DNA from: Bog-473 sp963804055
Lineage (GTDB): Bacteria; Actinomycetota; Acidimicrobiia; Acidimicrobiales; RAAP-2
Length of the DNA stretch: 64,000 bases
Direction of reading: 5' to 3'
Assembly: GCA_963804055.1 (NCBI GenBank)
Contig: CAWDOU010000003.1
Coordinates: forward strand, 1-64,000
Of the stretch, positions 56,347-64,000 are shown piece by piece (the first letter of the stretch is position 1; each line of letters opens with the position of its first letter). The notes under the pieces were generated by a model, which saw only the letters and a program-made list of their open reading frames with translations, was not told where the DNA came from and searched no databases. A program made the position numbers and the translations under genes.

Positions 56347-56352
56347 ACCCTA
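56347..56352 (-). promoter_or_regulatory. -10 element, leaderless start of tkt
   Basis: TAGGGT, 6-base spacer, ATG at 56340. Confidence 0.5.
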
Positions 56353-56387
56353 ACCGTCCCTCTCCGCTGGCCGCCGGGGCCGTCACC

Positions 56388-56393
56388 TACTCT
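56388..56393 (+). promoter_or_regulatory. -10 element, leaderless start of thioesterase gene
   Basis: TACTCT, 8-base spacer, ATG at 56402. Divergent from the tkt promoter within a 61-base spacer. Confidence 0.45.
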
Positions 56394-56401
56394 TCACAGT
56401 C

Positions 56402-56818
56402 ATGGCTTCCCGCATGCAGGTGCCCCCAAACAGCGACTTGACCCTGGGCATGACCTGCATCGACAAGACGACCCCGGGCCGGTGCGTCTGGCGCATGCGG
56501 GCCGACGAGCGCTTCGCCAATCCCGCCGGCATCATGCAAGGGGGCTTCGTCGGGGCCTTCGCCGACTCGTCCATGGGCGCGGCCGCCGTGACCTACGTCC
56601 AGGACCGCCGCGTCTTCTGCTCCAACGCCGAGATCAAGGTCAGCTTCCTGGCCGCCGTGCCACCGGGCGCCGAGCTGACCTGCACGGCCGAGGTGGTCTC
56701 CGGCGGGCGGCGCGTGGCCTTCGTGGAGGCGAGCGTCACCGCCCGTGTCAACGGCCAGGAGGACGAGAGGCTGGTCGCCCGGGCGACGTCCACCTACATC
56801 TACAAGGACCGCGACTGA
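56402..56818 (+). CDS. PaaI-type hotdog-fold thioesterase
   Basis: The 138-residue product has 'ADERFANPAGIMQGGFVGAF' followed by 'ADSSMGAAAVTYV', the hotdog helix with Asp/Gly positions of acyl-CoA thioesterases. 'AEIKVSFLAAVPPGAELTCT' and 'VAFVEASVTARVNGQEDERL' are the central strands. It hydrolyses acyl- or aryl-CoA thioesters. Divergent from tkt. Confidence 0.87.
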   Translation: MASRMQVPPNSDLTLGMTCIDKTTPGRCVWRMRADERFANPAGIMQGGFVGAFADSSMGAAAVTYVQDRRVFCSNAEIKVSFLAAVPPGAELTCTAEVVSGGRRVAFVEASVTARVNGQEDERLVARATSTYIYKDRD

Positions 56819-56876
56819 GGGGCCGCCGGGGCGGTGTTTGCATAGGACCGGCCCAGGGACCAGGATTATCCGTCTC

Positions 56877-57269
56877 ATGGCACCATCGTCGGACAACGGC
56901 AGTCACGGGCTGCGCAACGCGGGAGACGACGCCTTCCAGCTCACGGTGGACTACCTCAAGCAGGAGGTGGTGGAGCCGCTACGGGGTCTGGGGCGCTTCC
57001 TCTACATGGGGATCGCCGGGTCGTTCTTCCTCGCCTTCGGGCTCCTGCTCGTGCTGCTGGGGGTGTTGCGCCTCCTGCAGACCGAGACCGGCTCGGCCCT
57101 CACGGGCGACTGGTCGTGGGTGCCGTATGCCGTGACGGTGGTGCTGGGCGTCGTCGTGATCGCCGTGGCGGCGCTGCGCATCCAGGCGGGACCCGGAAAG
57201 GCCAAGCTGCCCGAGGTGATCGCCCGGCGTGAGGCGAGAGAGATCGAAGGACAGGAGGGAGCGAGCTGA
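56877..57269 (+). CDS. Small membrane protein, holin-X-like
   Basis: The 130-residue product has an amphipathic N-terminus (LTVDYLKQEVVEPLRGLGRF), two membrane helices (FLAFGLLLVLLGVLRLL; VPYAVTVVLGVVVIAVAALR) and a charged tail (EVIARREAREIEGQEG). The layout resembles actinobacterial holin-X/phage-holin-3 proteins of cellular origin. It is the first of three coupled small membrane genes; its TGA overlaps the next ATG. Confidence 0.65.
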   Translation: MAPSSDNGSHGLRNAGDDAFQLTVDYLKQEVVEPLRGLGRFLYMGIAGSFFLAFGLLLVLLGVLRLLQTETGSALTGDWSWVPYAVTVVLGVVVIAVAALRIQAGPGKAKLPEVIARREAREIEGQEGAS

Positions 57270-57502
57270 TGGCAGGCACGACCACGAGGCCCGGGAGCAA
57301 CGGGCGCCTCATCACGCGGGAAGACCTGCAGGCCGCCTACTCACAGGTCATGGGCGAGGGCGAGGCCACGGCGCGCGCCGCGGCGCCCCGCGGCCTGGCG
57401 GTGGCCGGGGCCGTGGGCATCCTGCTCCTGACCCTGGCCTTTCTGGCCGGCCGGCGCCGCGGCCGGGCGAAGTCAGCGGTGGTCGAGATCCGGCGGCTCT
57501 GA
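57269..57502 (+). CDS. Small single-helix membrane protein (77 aa)
   Basis: MAGTTTRPGSNGRLITREDL is followed by an Ala-rich helix and one membrane segment (GLAVAGAVGILLLTLAFLAG) with a basic stop-transfer RRRGRAK. It overlaps the preceding gene by one base and ends one base before the next start. Function unknown. Confidence 0.6.
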   Translation: MAGTTTRPGSNGRLITREDLQAAYSQVMGEGEATARAAAPRGLAVAGAVGILLLTLAFLAGRRRGRAKSAVVEIRRL

Positions 57503-57503
57503 G

Positions 57504-57716
57504 ATGGACCTGCTCCTGCGGCGCTTCCTCCGCGCCGGGGTCCGTCGTGGCATCGCCGGCAACTGGTACTGGTTCCTGCTCGCCGGCGCCACCTTCTTCC
57601 TCCGGCGCGTCCTGAACGACCGCACCAGCCCCGTGTCGAGCGTCACCGTGAAGCCCGGGGAACAGGTGCTCATCACGGTGCGCGACCGCAACACCCCTCC
57701 CGCCACCGAAGCCTGA
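57504..57716 (+). CDS. Small membrane-associated protein (70 aa)
   Basis: MDLLLRRFLRAGVRRGIAGN and 'WYWFLLAGATFFLRRVLND' form a basic amphipathic head and one short membrane segment, then a beta-rich tail (SVTVKPGEQVLITVRDRN). It is third in the coupled run and trmI begins 5 bases after it. Function unknown. Confidence 0.6.
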   Translation: MDLLLRRFLRAGVRRGIAGNWYWFLLAGATFFLRRVLNDRTSPVSSVTVKPGEQVLITVRDRNTPPATEA

Positions 57717-57721
57717 GGCCC

Positions 57722-58494
57722 GTGCCGGGGCAGCTCGAGGCAGGGGAGCGGGTGCTCCTCATCGACCCCAAGGAACGGCGGTACCTGCTCACGCTCGTGG
57801 CCGGTGCCAGCTTCCACACCCATGCCGGCGTGCTGGCCCATGACGACATCATCGGGTCCTCAGAGGGCTGCCGGGTCACGGGCTCGACCGGGCGCAGCTT
57901 CCTGGTGCTGCGCCCCACCCTGAGCGACATCGTGCTCAAGATGCCGCGGGGGGCCCAGGTCATCTACCCCAAGGACCTGGGCGCCATCCTCATCGCGGCC
58001 GACATCGCACCGGGGCAGCGCATCCTGGAGGCCGGCGTGGGCTCGGGCGCGCTCTCCATGACCGTGCTGCGCGGCGGGCATCGATCGTCGGCTACGAGCT
58101 GCGCGAGGACTTCGCCGAGCGGGCCAAGGCGAACGTGGCCGCCACGCTGGGCCCCGACGCGCCCTACCGGGTCGAGATCCGCGACGTGACCGAGGGCATC
58201 GACGAGACCGGTCTCGACCGGGTCCTGCTCGACATGCCCGAGCCCCACAAGGTGGTCGCCGGCGCGGCGGCGGCGCTGCGCCCGGGCGGCATCCTGCTGG
58301 CCTACCTCCCCACCATCAACCAGACCGCGCTGCTGCGTCAGATGCTCGACGAGGACGACGTCCCCTTCGGCCTGGCCGAGACGCAGGAGGTGATGCGGCG
58401 CACCTGGCACGTCGAGGCCCGTTCGGTCCGCCCCGACCATCGCATGGTGGGCCACACCGGGTTCCTCACCACGGCGCGTCGGCTGGACGGCTGA
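57722..58494 (+). pseudogene. trmI: tRNA (adenine-58-N1)-methyltransferase TrmI, frameshifted
   Basis: The first part reads 'GERVLLIDPKERRYLLTLVA', 'IVLKMPRGAQVIYPKDLGAI' and motif I 'ILEAGVGSGALSMTVLRGG', all TrmI features. The frame then breaks at about 58079. Adding one G to the GGG run there gives 'SIVGYELREDFAERAKANVA' and a full C-terminus (LDRVLLDMPEPHKVVAGAAA, HRMVGHTGFLTTARRLDG). TrmI makes m1A58 in tRNA and commonly lies just upstream of the proteasome ATPase in actinobacteria. A homopolymer miscall is a likely cause. Confidence 0.85.
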
Positions 58495-58545
58495 CGGGGG
58501 AGCTCGGTGTTGCCGTGCGGGGCGCGGGCGCCCGGCGGGGAGCGG

Positions 58546-58782
58546 TCAGTCGCGCTCGATGAAGATGCACTCGCCGGGGCACTCCTCGGAGGCCTCGACC
58601 ACGGCCTCTTCGAGGTCGGCCGGCACGGCGGCCATACCGGCGGATCCACCCGGCTCGTTCTTGACGTCGCCCTCTTCCTTCACATAGGCCAGGCCGTCGT
58701 CGAGGAGGGTGAACACGGCAGGCGCGATCTCCTCGCAGAGCCCGTCGCCCGTGCAGAGATCCTGGTCGATCCAGACCTTCAT
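58546..58782 (-). CDS. Ferredoxin (3Fe-4S type)
   Basis: The 78-residue product starts MKVWIDQDLCTGDGLCEEIA and ends 'SEECPGECIFIERD'. Cys spacing CTGDGLC (Cx5C) with a distant CP motif fits the actinobacterial 3Fe-4S/4Fe-4S ferredoxins that serve cytochrome P450s and other oxidoreductases. AAGGGAGAG precedes the ATG. A ferredoxin near the proteasome locus is a recurrent actinobacterial arrangement. Confidence 0.87.
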   Translation of the reverse strand: MKVWIDQDLCTGDGLCEEIAPAVFTLLDDGLAYVKEEGDVKNEPGGSAGMAAVPADLEEAVVEASEECPGECIFIERD

Positions 58783-58957
58783 GTACCTGACTCTCTCCCT
58801 TGTCGCAGCCGCCCGACGGGCCACGAGGACCGTAGTGAGGCGTGACGCGGACCGTCAATCTGGCCTCGCGCTTGCTGCCAGCGTACTCGCCTGGCCGGTC
58901 AGCCCGGTGCACCGGCCGTGCGGTGGCACTGTCGGCAAAACCCGCCGGGACGAGGGC

Positions 58958-58963
58958 TAGGGT
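58958..58963 (+). promoter_or_regulatory. -10 element, leaderless start of the proteasome ATPase
   Basis: TAGGGT, 8-base spacer, GTG at 58972. Confidence 0.45.
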
Positions 58964-58971
58964 GACAACTG

Positions 58972-60720
58972 GTGACCGCAACTCCCGACGAAGCCGCTGC
59001 CCAGGCCGAAGCGCTGCGAGCCGAGCTGGCAGACGCAGAGGACGAGATCCACGCGCTCCGCCGCCGGTTGCAGGAGAGCCCCGGCCGGGTGCAGGCGCTG
59101 GAGGAGCGGCTCCTCGAGTCGAAGGGCCAGCTGGCCCAGGCCACCTCGCAGAACGAGAAGCTGACGTTCACCCTGCAACAGGCGAAGGAGCAACTGGCGG
59201 CCCTGCGCGAAGAGGTCGAGAAGCTCACCCAGCCGCCGGCCGCCTACGGCACGTTCCTCGGGATCAACGAGGACGGCACCGTCGACGTCTTCTCGAGCGG
59301 CCGCAAAATGCGGGTGAGCCTCCACCCCGACATCGATCCCGGGGCCATCCGCAAGGGCAACGAGGTCGTGCTGAACGAGAGCCTCAACGTGGTGCTCGTG
59401 CGCGACGGCGAGTTCTCCGGCGAAGTCGTCACACTCAAGGAGCAGCTCGAGGACAAGCGACGCTGCGTCATCTTCGCCCGGGCCGACGAGGAGCGCGTGG
59501 CCGAGCTCTCCGAGGACATGCTGGGCGTGAAGCTGCGTGCCGGCGACTCCCTGCTGATGGACGTCCGCACCCAGCTGCTGATTGAGAAGCTCCCCAAGCT
59601 CGAGAGCGAGGAGCTCGTCCTCGAAGAGGTACCCGACATCACCTACGCCGACGTCGGCGGCCTGGACACCCAGATCGAGGCCATCACCGATGCGGTGGAG
59701 CTGCCCTACATGCACCGCGACCTCTTCGTGGAGTACTCGCTGCCGGCGCCCAAGGGCATCCTCCTCTACGGCCCGCCCGGCTGCGGCAAGACGCTGATCG
59801 CCAAGGCGGTGGCCAACTCCCTGGCCAAGAAGGTCGCCCTCAAGACCGGCAACGACAACGTGCGCAGCTTCTTCCTCAACATCAAGGGGCCGGAGCTGCT
59901 CAACAAGTACGTGGGGGAGACCGAGCGCCAGATCCGCCAGGTCTTCCAGCGGGCCCGGGAGAAGGCGGACGAGGGCATGCCCGTCATCGTCTTCTTCGAC
60001 GAGATGGAGTCGCTCTTCCGGACCCGGGGTACGGGCATCAGCTCCGACATGGAGTCGACCATCGTGCCCCAGCTGCTGGCCGAGATCGACGGTGTCGAGT
60101 CGCTGCGCGACGTCATCGTCATCGGCGCCTCCAACCGGGAGGACCTGATCGACCCGGCCATCCTGCGCCCCGGCCGGCTCGACGTGAAGATCAAGATCGA
60201 GCGCCCCAACGAGGAGGCGGCCGGCCAGATCTTCAGCCGCTACCTCACGCCGGACCTGCCCCTCGACGCCGACGAGGTCAAGCGCCTGGGCGGGGGTGAC
60301 CCGTCCAAGGCCGTCCAGGCCATGATTGAGCGGACGGTGGCCGAGATGTACCGCGAGGACGACGACAACCGCTTCCTCGAGGTGACGTACCAGAACGGCG
60401 ACAAGGAGATCCTCTACTACCGCGACTTCGCATCGGGCGCCATGATCGAGAACATCGTCCGCCGGGCCAAGAAGCTGGCCATCAAGCGGGTGATCGCCGG
60501 CGAGTCGGGCGGCATCCGCACGTCGGACATGCTCGAGTCGATCCGCCAGGAGTACAAGGAGAACGAGGACCTGCCCAACACCACCAACCCCGACGACTGG
60601 GCGCGGATCTCGGGCAAGAAGGGGGAGCGGATCGTCTACGTCCGCACCCTGCTCACCGAGGACCGCGAGGTGCACGGCGGCCGGTCCATCGAGCGGGTCG
60701 GTACCGGCCAGTACCTCTAG
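58972..60720 (+). CDS. mpa: Proteasome-associated AAA+ ATPase (ARC/Mpa)
   Basis: The 582-residue product has an N-terminal coiled coil (about 8-88) that recruits Pup, then tandem OB domains (YGTFLGINEDGTVDVFSSG; LLIEKLPKLESEELVLEEV). The AAA+ module has Walker A 'GPPGCGKTLIAKAVA' (about residue 266) and Walker B 'VIVFFDEMESLF'. The C-terminus GTGQYL ends in the QYL that docks into the 20S core. The ring hexamer unfolds pupylated proteins and feeds them to PrcAB. Confidence 0.97.
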   Translation: MTATPDEAAAQAEALRAELADAEDEIHALRRRLQESPGRVQALEERLLESKGQLAQATSQNEKLTFTLQQAKEQLAALREEVEKLTQPPAAYGTFLGINEDGTVDVFSSGRKMRVSLHPDIDPGAIRKGNEVVLNESLNVVLVRDGEFSGEVVTLKEQLEDKRRCVIFARADEERVAELSEDMLGVKLRAGDSLLMDVRTQLLIEKLPKLESEELVLEEVPDITYADVGGLDTQIEAITDAVELPYMHRDLFVEYSLPAPKGILLYGPPGCGKTLIAKAVANSLAKKVALKTGNDNVRSFFLNIKGPELLNKYVGETERQIRQVFQRAREKADEGMPVIVFFDEMESLFRTRGTGISSDMESTIVPQLLAEIDGVESLRDVIVIGASNREDLIDPAILRPGRLDVKIKIERPNEEAAGQIFSRYLTPDLPLDADEVKRLGGGDPSKAVQAMIERTVAEMYREDDDNRFLEVTYQNGDKEILYYRDFASGAMIENIVRRAKKLAIKRVIAGESGGIRTSDMLESIRQEYKENEDLPNTTNPDDWARISGKKGERIVYVRTLLTEDREVHGGRSIERVGTGQYL

Positions 60721-60724
60721 AAGT

Positions 60725-60730
60725 TAGGGT
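60725..60730 (+). promoter_or_regulatory. -10 element, leaderless start of dop
   Basis: TAGGGT, 6-base spacer, GTG at 60737, only 4 bases after the ATPase stop. Confidence 0.5.
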
Positions 60731-60736
60731 CGCGCC

Positions 60737-62230
60737 GTGGCCATCACGAAGGTCTGCGGGATCGAGACCGAGTACGGCATCCTCTCGCCGGGACCGGAGC
60801 AGAACCCGATCGCGGCGTCCTCCGTGCTCGTCAACGCCTACGCGGCGGACGTGGAGCAGCAGATCGGCTGGGACTTCGAGGACGAGACCCCGGGCAACGA
60901 CGCCCGCGGCTTCGCTCGCGAGGGGTCCCTCGCCCCCATGGTGGAGACGCACCTGGCCAACACGGTCCTGACGAACGGCGCCCGCTTCTACGTCGACCAC
61001 GCCCACCCCGAGTACTCCAGCCCCGAGTGCCTGACGCCCCTGGAGTGCCTGCTCTACGACAAGGCCGGCGAGGAGGTGCTGCGCCGCTCCATGGTGGCGG
61101 CGGCGCTGCGCATCCCGGACCAGCCCGCGCCCATCGTCCACAAGAACAACTCCGACGGCAAGGGCAACTCCTACGGCTGCCACGAGAACTACATGATGGA
61201 CCGGGCCGTGCCCTTCGCCAAGGTGATCGACGGCGTGGTCCCGCACTTCGTCTCCCGGACCCTCTTCACCGGCTCGGGCAAGGTCGGCACGGAGACGGCG
61301 GCGCTCGACCCCGACACGGTGCAGTACCAGCTGTCGCAGCGGGCCGAGTTCTTCGAGGAGATCGTCGGGCTCGAGACGACGCTGAAGCGTCCGATCGTCA
61401 ACACCCGCGACGAGCCGCACGCCGACCCCAAGCGCTTCCGTCGGCTCCACGTGATCGTCGGGGACGCCAACCTCTCGGAGATCGCCACCTTCTTGAAGGT
61501 CGGGAGCACCGCCATCGTGCTCGCCATGGTCGAGGACGACGCCGGGCCGACCCGCGAGCTCTCCCTGTCCGACCCCGTCCGCGCCCTGCACCAGGTGTCG
61601 GCCGACCTCTCGCTGACCCGCCCGTTGGCGCTGACCGACGGGTCGACGGCCACCGCCCTGGAGATGCAGTGGGAGATCTTCGGCGCGGCACGCAAGTACG
61701 CCGAGGAGTTCGGCCTGGCCGCACTCGGGGACGACGGCGAGGTCGGCGCTCTGGTGATGGAGCACTGGGAGGCCGTCCTGTCCGGCCTGGAGTCGGACCC
61801 GGCTTCGCTGGCCGACACCCTGGACTGGGTGGCCAAGCGCGAGCTGCTGCTGGCCTACCAGGACCGGCACTCGTGCGGCTGGAAGGACCCGCGGGTCACC
61901 GCACTGGCGTTGCAATACCACGACCTCCGCCCCGACAAGTCCGTGTTCCGGCGCCTGGACATGCGCACGCTCGTCACGCCGGCCCAGGTCGCCCACGCGG
62001 TCGGCGAGCCCCCCACCGGGACCCGGGCCTGGTTCCGGGGCAAGTGCCTGGCCCGCTGGCCCGACGCCGTGGTCACGGCCAACTGGGATTCCCTCGTCTT
62101 CGACGTCGGCGCAGACCCGTTGCGGCGCGTCCCTATGATGGATCCCCTCAAGGGAACAGCCGAGCACACTGGCGCCCTCCTGGCCGAGAGCACAGGACCG
62201 TCCGACCTGCTCATCCGGCTCAACTCGTAG
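60737..62230 (+). CDS. dop: Pup deamidase/depupylase
   Basis: The 497-residue product starts VAITKVCGIETEYGILSPG. The ATP/Mg-binding IETEYG motif and 'VDHAHPEYSSPECLTPLE', 'KNNSDGKGNSYGCHENYMM' and 'RRLHVIVGDANLSEIATFL' mark the glutamine-synthetase-like Pup enzymes. The loop after residue 35 (SPGPEQNPIAASSVL) distinguishes Dop from the ligase PafA. It deamidates the C-terminal Gln of Pup and removes Pup from substrates. Confidence 0.96.
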   Translation: MAITKVCGIETEYGILSPGPEQNPIAASSVLVNAYAADVEQQIGWDFEDETPGNDARGFAREGSLAPMVETHLANTVLTNGARFYVDHAHPEYSSPECLTPLECLLYDKAGEEVLRRSMVAAALRIPDQPAPIVHKNNSDGKGNSYGCHENYMMDRAVPFAKVIDGVVPHFVSRTLFTGSGKVGTETAALDPDTVQYQLSQRAEFFEEIVGLETTLKRPIVNTRDEPHADPKRFRRLHVIVGDANLSEIATFLKVGSTAIVLAMVEDDAGPTRELSLSDPVRALHQVSADLSLTRPLALTDGSTATALEMQWEIFGAARKYAEEFGLAALGDDGEVGALVMEHWEAVLSGLESDPASLADTLDWVAKRELLLAYQDRHSCGWKDPRVTALALQYHDLRPDKSVFRRLDMRTLVTPAQVAHAVGEPPTGTRAWFRGKCLARWPDAVVTANWDSLVFDVGADPLRRVPMMDPLKGTAEHTGALLAESTGPSDLLIRLNS

Positions 62231-62269
62231 GCGAAGAACGCACGCATCACAGGACGGGGACACGCAACG

Positions 62270-62476
62270 ATGGCAGAACAGGAACAGAAGAAGAAGGGGT
62301 CGAGCACCCGGACGACCGAGGCCGAGGCCGACGTCGAGGAGGCCACCCCCGCCGCGTCCGAGCGCGGCGAGAAGATCAAGGCGGAGCTCGACGACCTCCT
62401 CGACGAGATCGACGAGGTGCTGGAGGACAACGCCGAGGAGTTCGTGCGCAACTATGTGCAAAAGGGCGGGCAGTAA
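62270..62476 (+). CDS. pup: Prokaryotic ubiquitin-like protein
   Basis: The 68-residue product is highly charged and ends 'FVRNYVQKGGQ'. The GGQ terminus requires deamidation by Dop before PafA can ligate it to lysines. The C-terminal half (IKAELDDLLDEIDEVLED) is the helix that binds the ATPase coiled coil. GGACGGGGA lies upstream. It sits between dop and prcB. Confidence 0.97.
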   Translation: MAEQEQKKKGSSTRTTEAEADVEEATPAASERGEKIKAELDDLLDEIDEVLEDNAEEFVRNYVQKGGQ

Positions 62477-62482
62477 TCCTCC

Positions 62483-63283
62483 GTGGCCCTTCCCCTCTTT
62501 CCCCCGGAGCGTGATCCGGGACCGGACTTCGTCGGCCTCCTGCGCATCACGACGGGCCAGCCCGACACGCCGGCCCGCGCGCTCGACCCGCTGACCCCCG
62601 TGCAGGCGCCGCACGGCACGACGGTGGTGGCCCTGCGCTACCTCGACGGTGTCGTCATGGCCGGAGACCGCCGGGCCACGGCGGGCAACATCATCGCCCA
62701 CCACGCCATGCAGAAGGTCTTCCCGGCCGACCGCTTCTCCGCGGTGGCCATCGCGGGGACGGCCGGCATGGCCATTGAGATGGTCCGCCTCTTCCAGGTC
62801 CAGCTCGAGCACTACGAGAAGGTCGAGGGAGCCACCCTCTCACTGGAGGGCAAGGCCAACCAGCTGGCCCAGATGGTGCGCCAGCACCTGCCCCTGGCCA
62901 TGCAGGGCCTGGCCGTCGTGCCCCTCTTCGCCGGCTTCGACACGGCCCGCAGCACCGGCCGCATCTTCAACTACGACGTGACCGGCGGCCACTACGAGGA
63001 CACGGACTTCCAGGCCACCGGGTCCGGCGGCCGCGACGCCCGCAGCACCATCAAGCTGGGCTGGCGGGAGGGCCTGGGCTGCGACGAGGCGGTCGACCTG
63101 GCCATCCAGTCGCTCTACGACGCCGCCGACGAGGACTCCGCCACCGGCGGCCCCGATCCGGTCCGCGGCATCTACCCGATCATCGCCGTCGTCGACGCGG
63201 CGGGCTACCGCGAGGTGCCCGAGGACGTGGTGGCCGAGCGCTTCGGCGCGCTGGTCGCCCGCAAGCAGGCGGAGCGCACATAA
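62483..63283 (+). CDS. prcB: 20S proteasome beta subunit
   Basis: The 266-residue product has a 45-residue propeptide ending 'VQAPHG', then the catalytic Thr46 in 'TTVVALRYLDGVVMAGDRRA'. Self-cleavage after Gly45 would expose it. 'FSAVAIAGTAGMAIEMVRLF' and 'GSGGRDARSTIKLGWREGLG' are conserved Ntn-hydrolase segments. It forms the two inner rings of the core particle. The GTG lies 7 bases after the pup stop, and the TAA stop overlaps the prcA ATG by one base. Confidence 0.97.
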   Translation: MALPLFPPERDPGPDFVGLLRITTGQPDTPARALDPLTPVQAPHGTTVVALRYLDGVVMAGDRRATAGNIIAHHAMQKVFPADRFSAVAIAGTAGMAIEMVRLFQVQLEHYEKVEGATLSLEGKANQLAQMVRQHLPLAMQGLAVVPLFAGFDTARSTGRIFNYDVTGGHYEDTDFQATGSGGRDARSTIKLGWREGLGCDEAVDLAIQSLYDAADEDSATGGPDPVRGIYPIIAVVDAAGYREVPEDVVAERFGALVARKQAERT

Positions 63284-63954
63284 TGAGCATGCCCTACTAC
63301 GTGGCGCCCGAGCAGGTCATGAAGGACCGGGCCGAGTACGCCCAGAAGGGCATCGCACGCGGCCGCTCGCTCGTCGCCACCACCTACGACCTCGGCATCG
63401 CCATCGTGGCCGAGAACCCCTCGCGCACGCTGCACAAGATCAGCGAGATCTACGACCGGATCGCCTTCGGCGGCGTCGGCAAGTACAACGAGTACGACCA
63501 GCTCCGCGTGGCCGGCGTTCGCCATGCCGACACGAAGGGGTACGCCTACAGTCGCGAAGACGTCGACGCCCGTTCACTCGCCAACCTCTACGCGCAGTAC
63601 CTCGGCAACGTCTTCACCCACGAAATGAAGCCGCTCGAGGTCGAGATCCTGGTGGCCGAGCTCGGCGAGGGCGGGGACCAGCTGTACCACATCGCCTACG
63701 AGGGAACGATCACCGACGAGGACCGGTTCGCCGTCCTCGGCGGCGACGCCGAGACGATCACCGAGCGCGTCGGCGCAGCGTGGCAGGCCGACTGGGACCT
63801 GGCGGCAGCCGTCAAGGCGACCACGACCGCGCTGGCCGGTCCCGACCGGACGCTGGCGGCCGGTGACCTGGAGGCGGCCATCCTGAGCCGGGGAAACGGC
63901 CGCCGCACCTTCCGGCGGATCGACGAAGAGGAGCTGGCACAACTGCTGGCATAG
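63283..63954 (+). CDS. prcA: 20S proteasome alpha subunit
   Basis: The 223-residue product starts MSMPYYVAPEQVMKDRAEYA, the N-terminal gate helix of actinobacterial alpha subunits. 'IARGRSLVATTYDLGIAIVA', 'KISEIYDRIAFGGVGKYNEY' and 'VFTHEMKPLEVEILVAELGE' follow. It forms the outer rings and gate, where the ATPase QYL docks. Translation is coupled to prcB through TAATG. Confidence 0.97.
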   Translation: MSMPYYVAPEQVMKDRAEYAQKGIARGRSLVATTYDLGIAIVAENPSRTLHKISEIYDRIAFGGVGKYNEYDQLRVAGVRHADTKGYAYSREDVDARSLANLYAQYLGNVFTHEMKPLEVEILVAELGEGGDQLYHIAYEGTITDEDRFAVLGGDAETITERVGAAWQADWDLAAAVKATTTALAGPDRTLAAGDLEAAILSRGNGRRTFRRIDEEELAQLLA

Positions 63955-63961
63955 CCGGCAG

Positions 63962-63967
63962 TACGGT
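63962..63967 (+). promoter_or_regulatory. -10 element, leaderless start of pafA
   Basis: TACGGT, 7-base spacer, GTG at 63975. Confidence 0.45.
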
Positions 63968-63974
63968 TGGCCTG

Positions 63975-64000
63975 GTGGAACGTCGCATCTTCGGCATCGA
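63975..64000 (+). CDS. pafA: Pup-protein ligase PafA (5' end only)
   Basis: The GTG and following codons give V(M)-E-R-R-I-F-G-I, the conserved N-terminus of PafA just before its IETE ATP-binding motif. The gene runs off the window. Position after prcA is the standard order. PafA ligates deamidated Pup to substrate lysines. Confidence 0.85.

Overview
The window is high-GC bacterial DNA with an actinobacterial gene set. It carries a Pup-proteasome locus (ATPase ARC/Mpa, Dop, Pup, PrcB, PrcA and the first codons of PafA), a fused F420 precursor enzyme FbiC (CofG+CofH), a WhiB regulator and an ECF41 (SigJ-type) sigma factor. Two secreted proteins share a 'GYWLVASDGGIFxFGDA' repeat that I associate with Acidimicrobiia, so an uncultured or environmental member of Acidimicrobiia is my best guess; the class is an inference. 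No rRNA, tRNA, CRISPR array, insertion sequence or integrase was recognised.

Layout. 0-8 kb: regulatory and accessory genes. These are a SnoaL-like protein, an ECF41 sigma factor with its AhpD-like partner, a hidden 54-residue C4 zinc-finger protein, a DUF1905 protein, an antibiotic-kinase-like protein, a small membrane protein, a secreted esterase and WhiB. 8-18 kb: a secreted CAP/TIG/repeat protein, GrpB, PspA, a frameshifted haloalkane dehalogenase, a DAO-family oxidase, a CorA-like transporter, a patatin, and thiO-thiS. 18-28 kb: core metabolism, with glutamate synthase gltB-gltD, a hydrolase, pgi, and a marR/zinc-ribbon divergent pair. 28-44 kb: an accessory stretch of mostly single genes. 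It holds methyltransferases (one clearly decayed), an NlpC/P60 lytic enzyme, a GH12-like lipoprotein, a frameshifted DinB protein, and an ECF sigma factor coupled to a membrane protein with an external seven-repeat Asp-box propeller. 44-52 kb: a frameshifted acyl-CoA ligase, thpR, then a tightly overlapping chain fbiC > LOG-family protein > repeat-containing amidase. 52-56 kb: the pentose-phosphate genes tkt-tal-gnd-pgl, without zwf. 56-64 kb: a thioesterase, three small membrane proteins, a frameshifted trmI, a ferredoxin and the proteasome locus.

Working together. tkt, tal, gnd, pgl and pgi form central sugar-phosphate metabolism. gltBD assimilates ammonia. thiO-thiS supplies two of the precursors for the thiamine thiazole, although thiG is not here. 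Pup is deamidated by Dop, ligated to substrates by PafA, and tagged proteins are unfolded by ARC into PrcAB.

Two cross-cutting signals stand out. First, at least 13 genes have a TANNNT hexamer 6-8 bases before the start codon and no obvious ribosome-binding site, which points to widespread leaderless transcripts. In two cases the hexamer starts with the stop codon of the preceding gene. Second, four conserved genes (haloalkane dehalogenase, DinB, acyl-CoA ligase, TrmI) each break at one point where a one-base change restores the family sequence. That pattern could be sequencing error rather than real decay.
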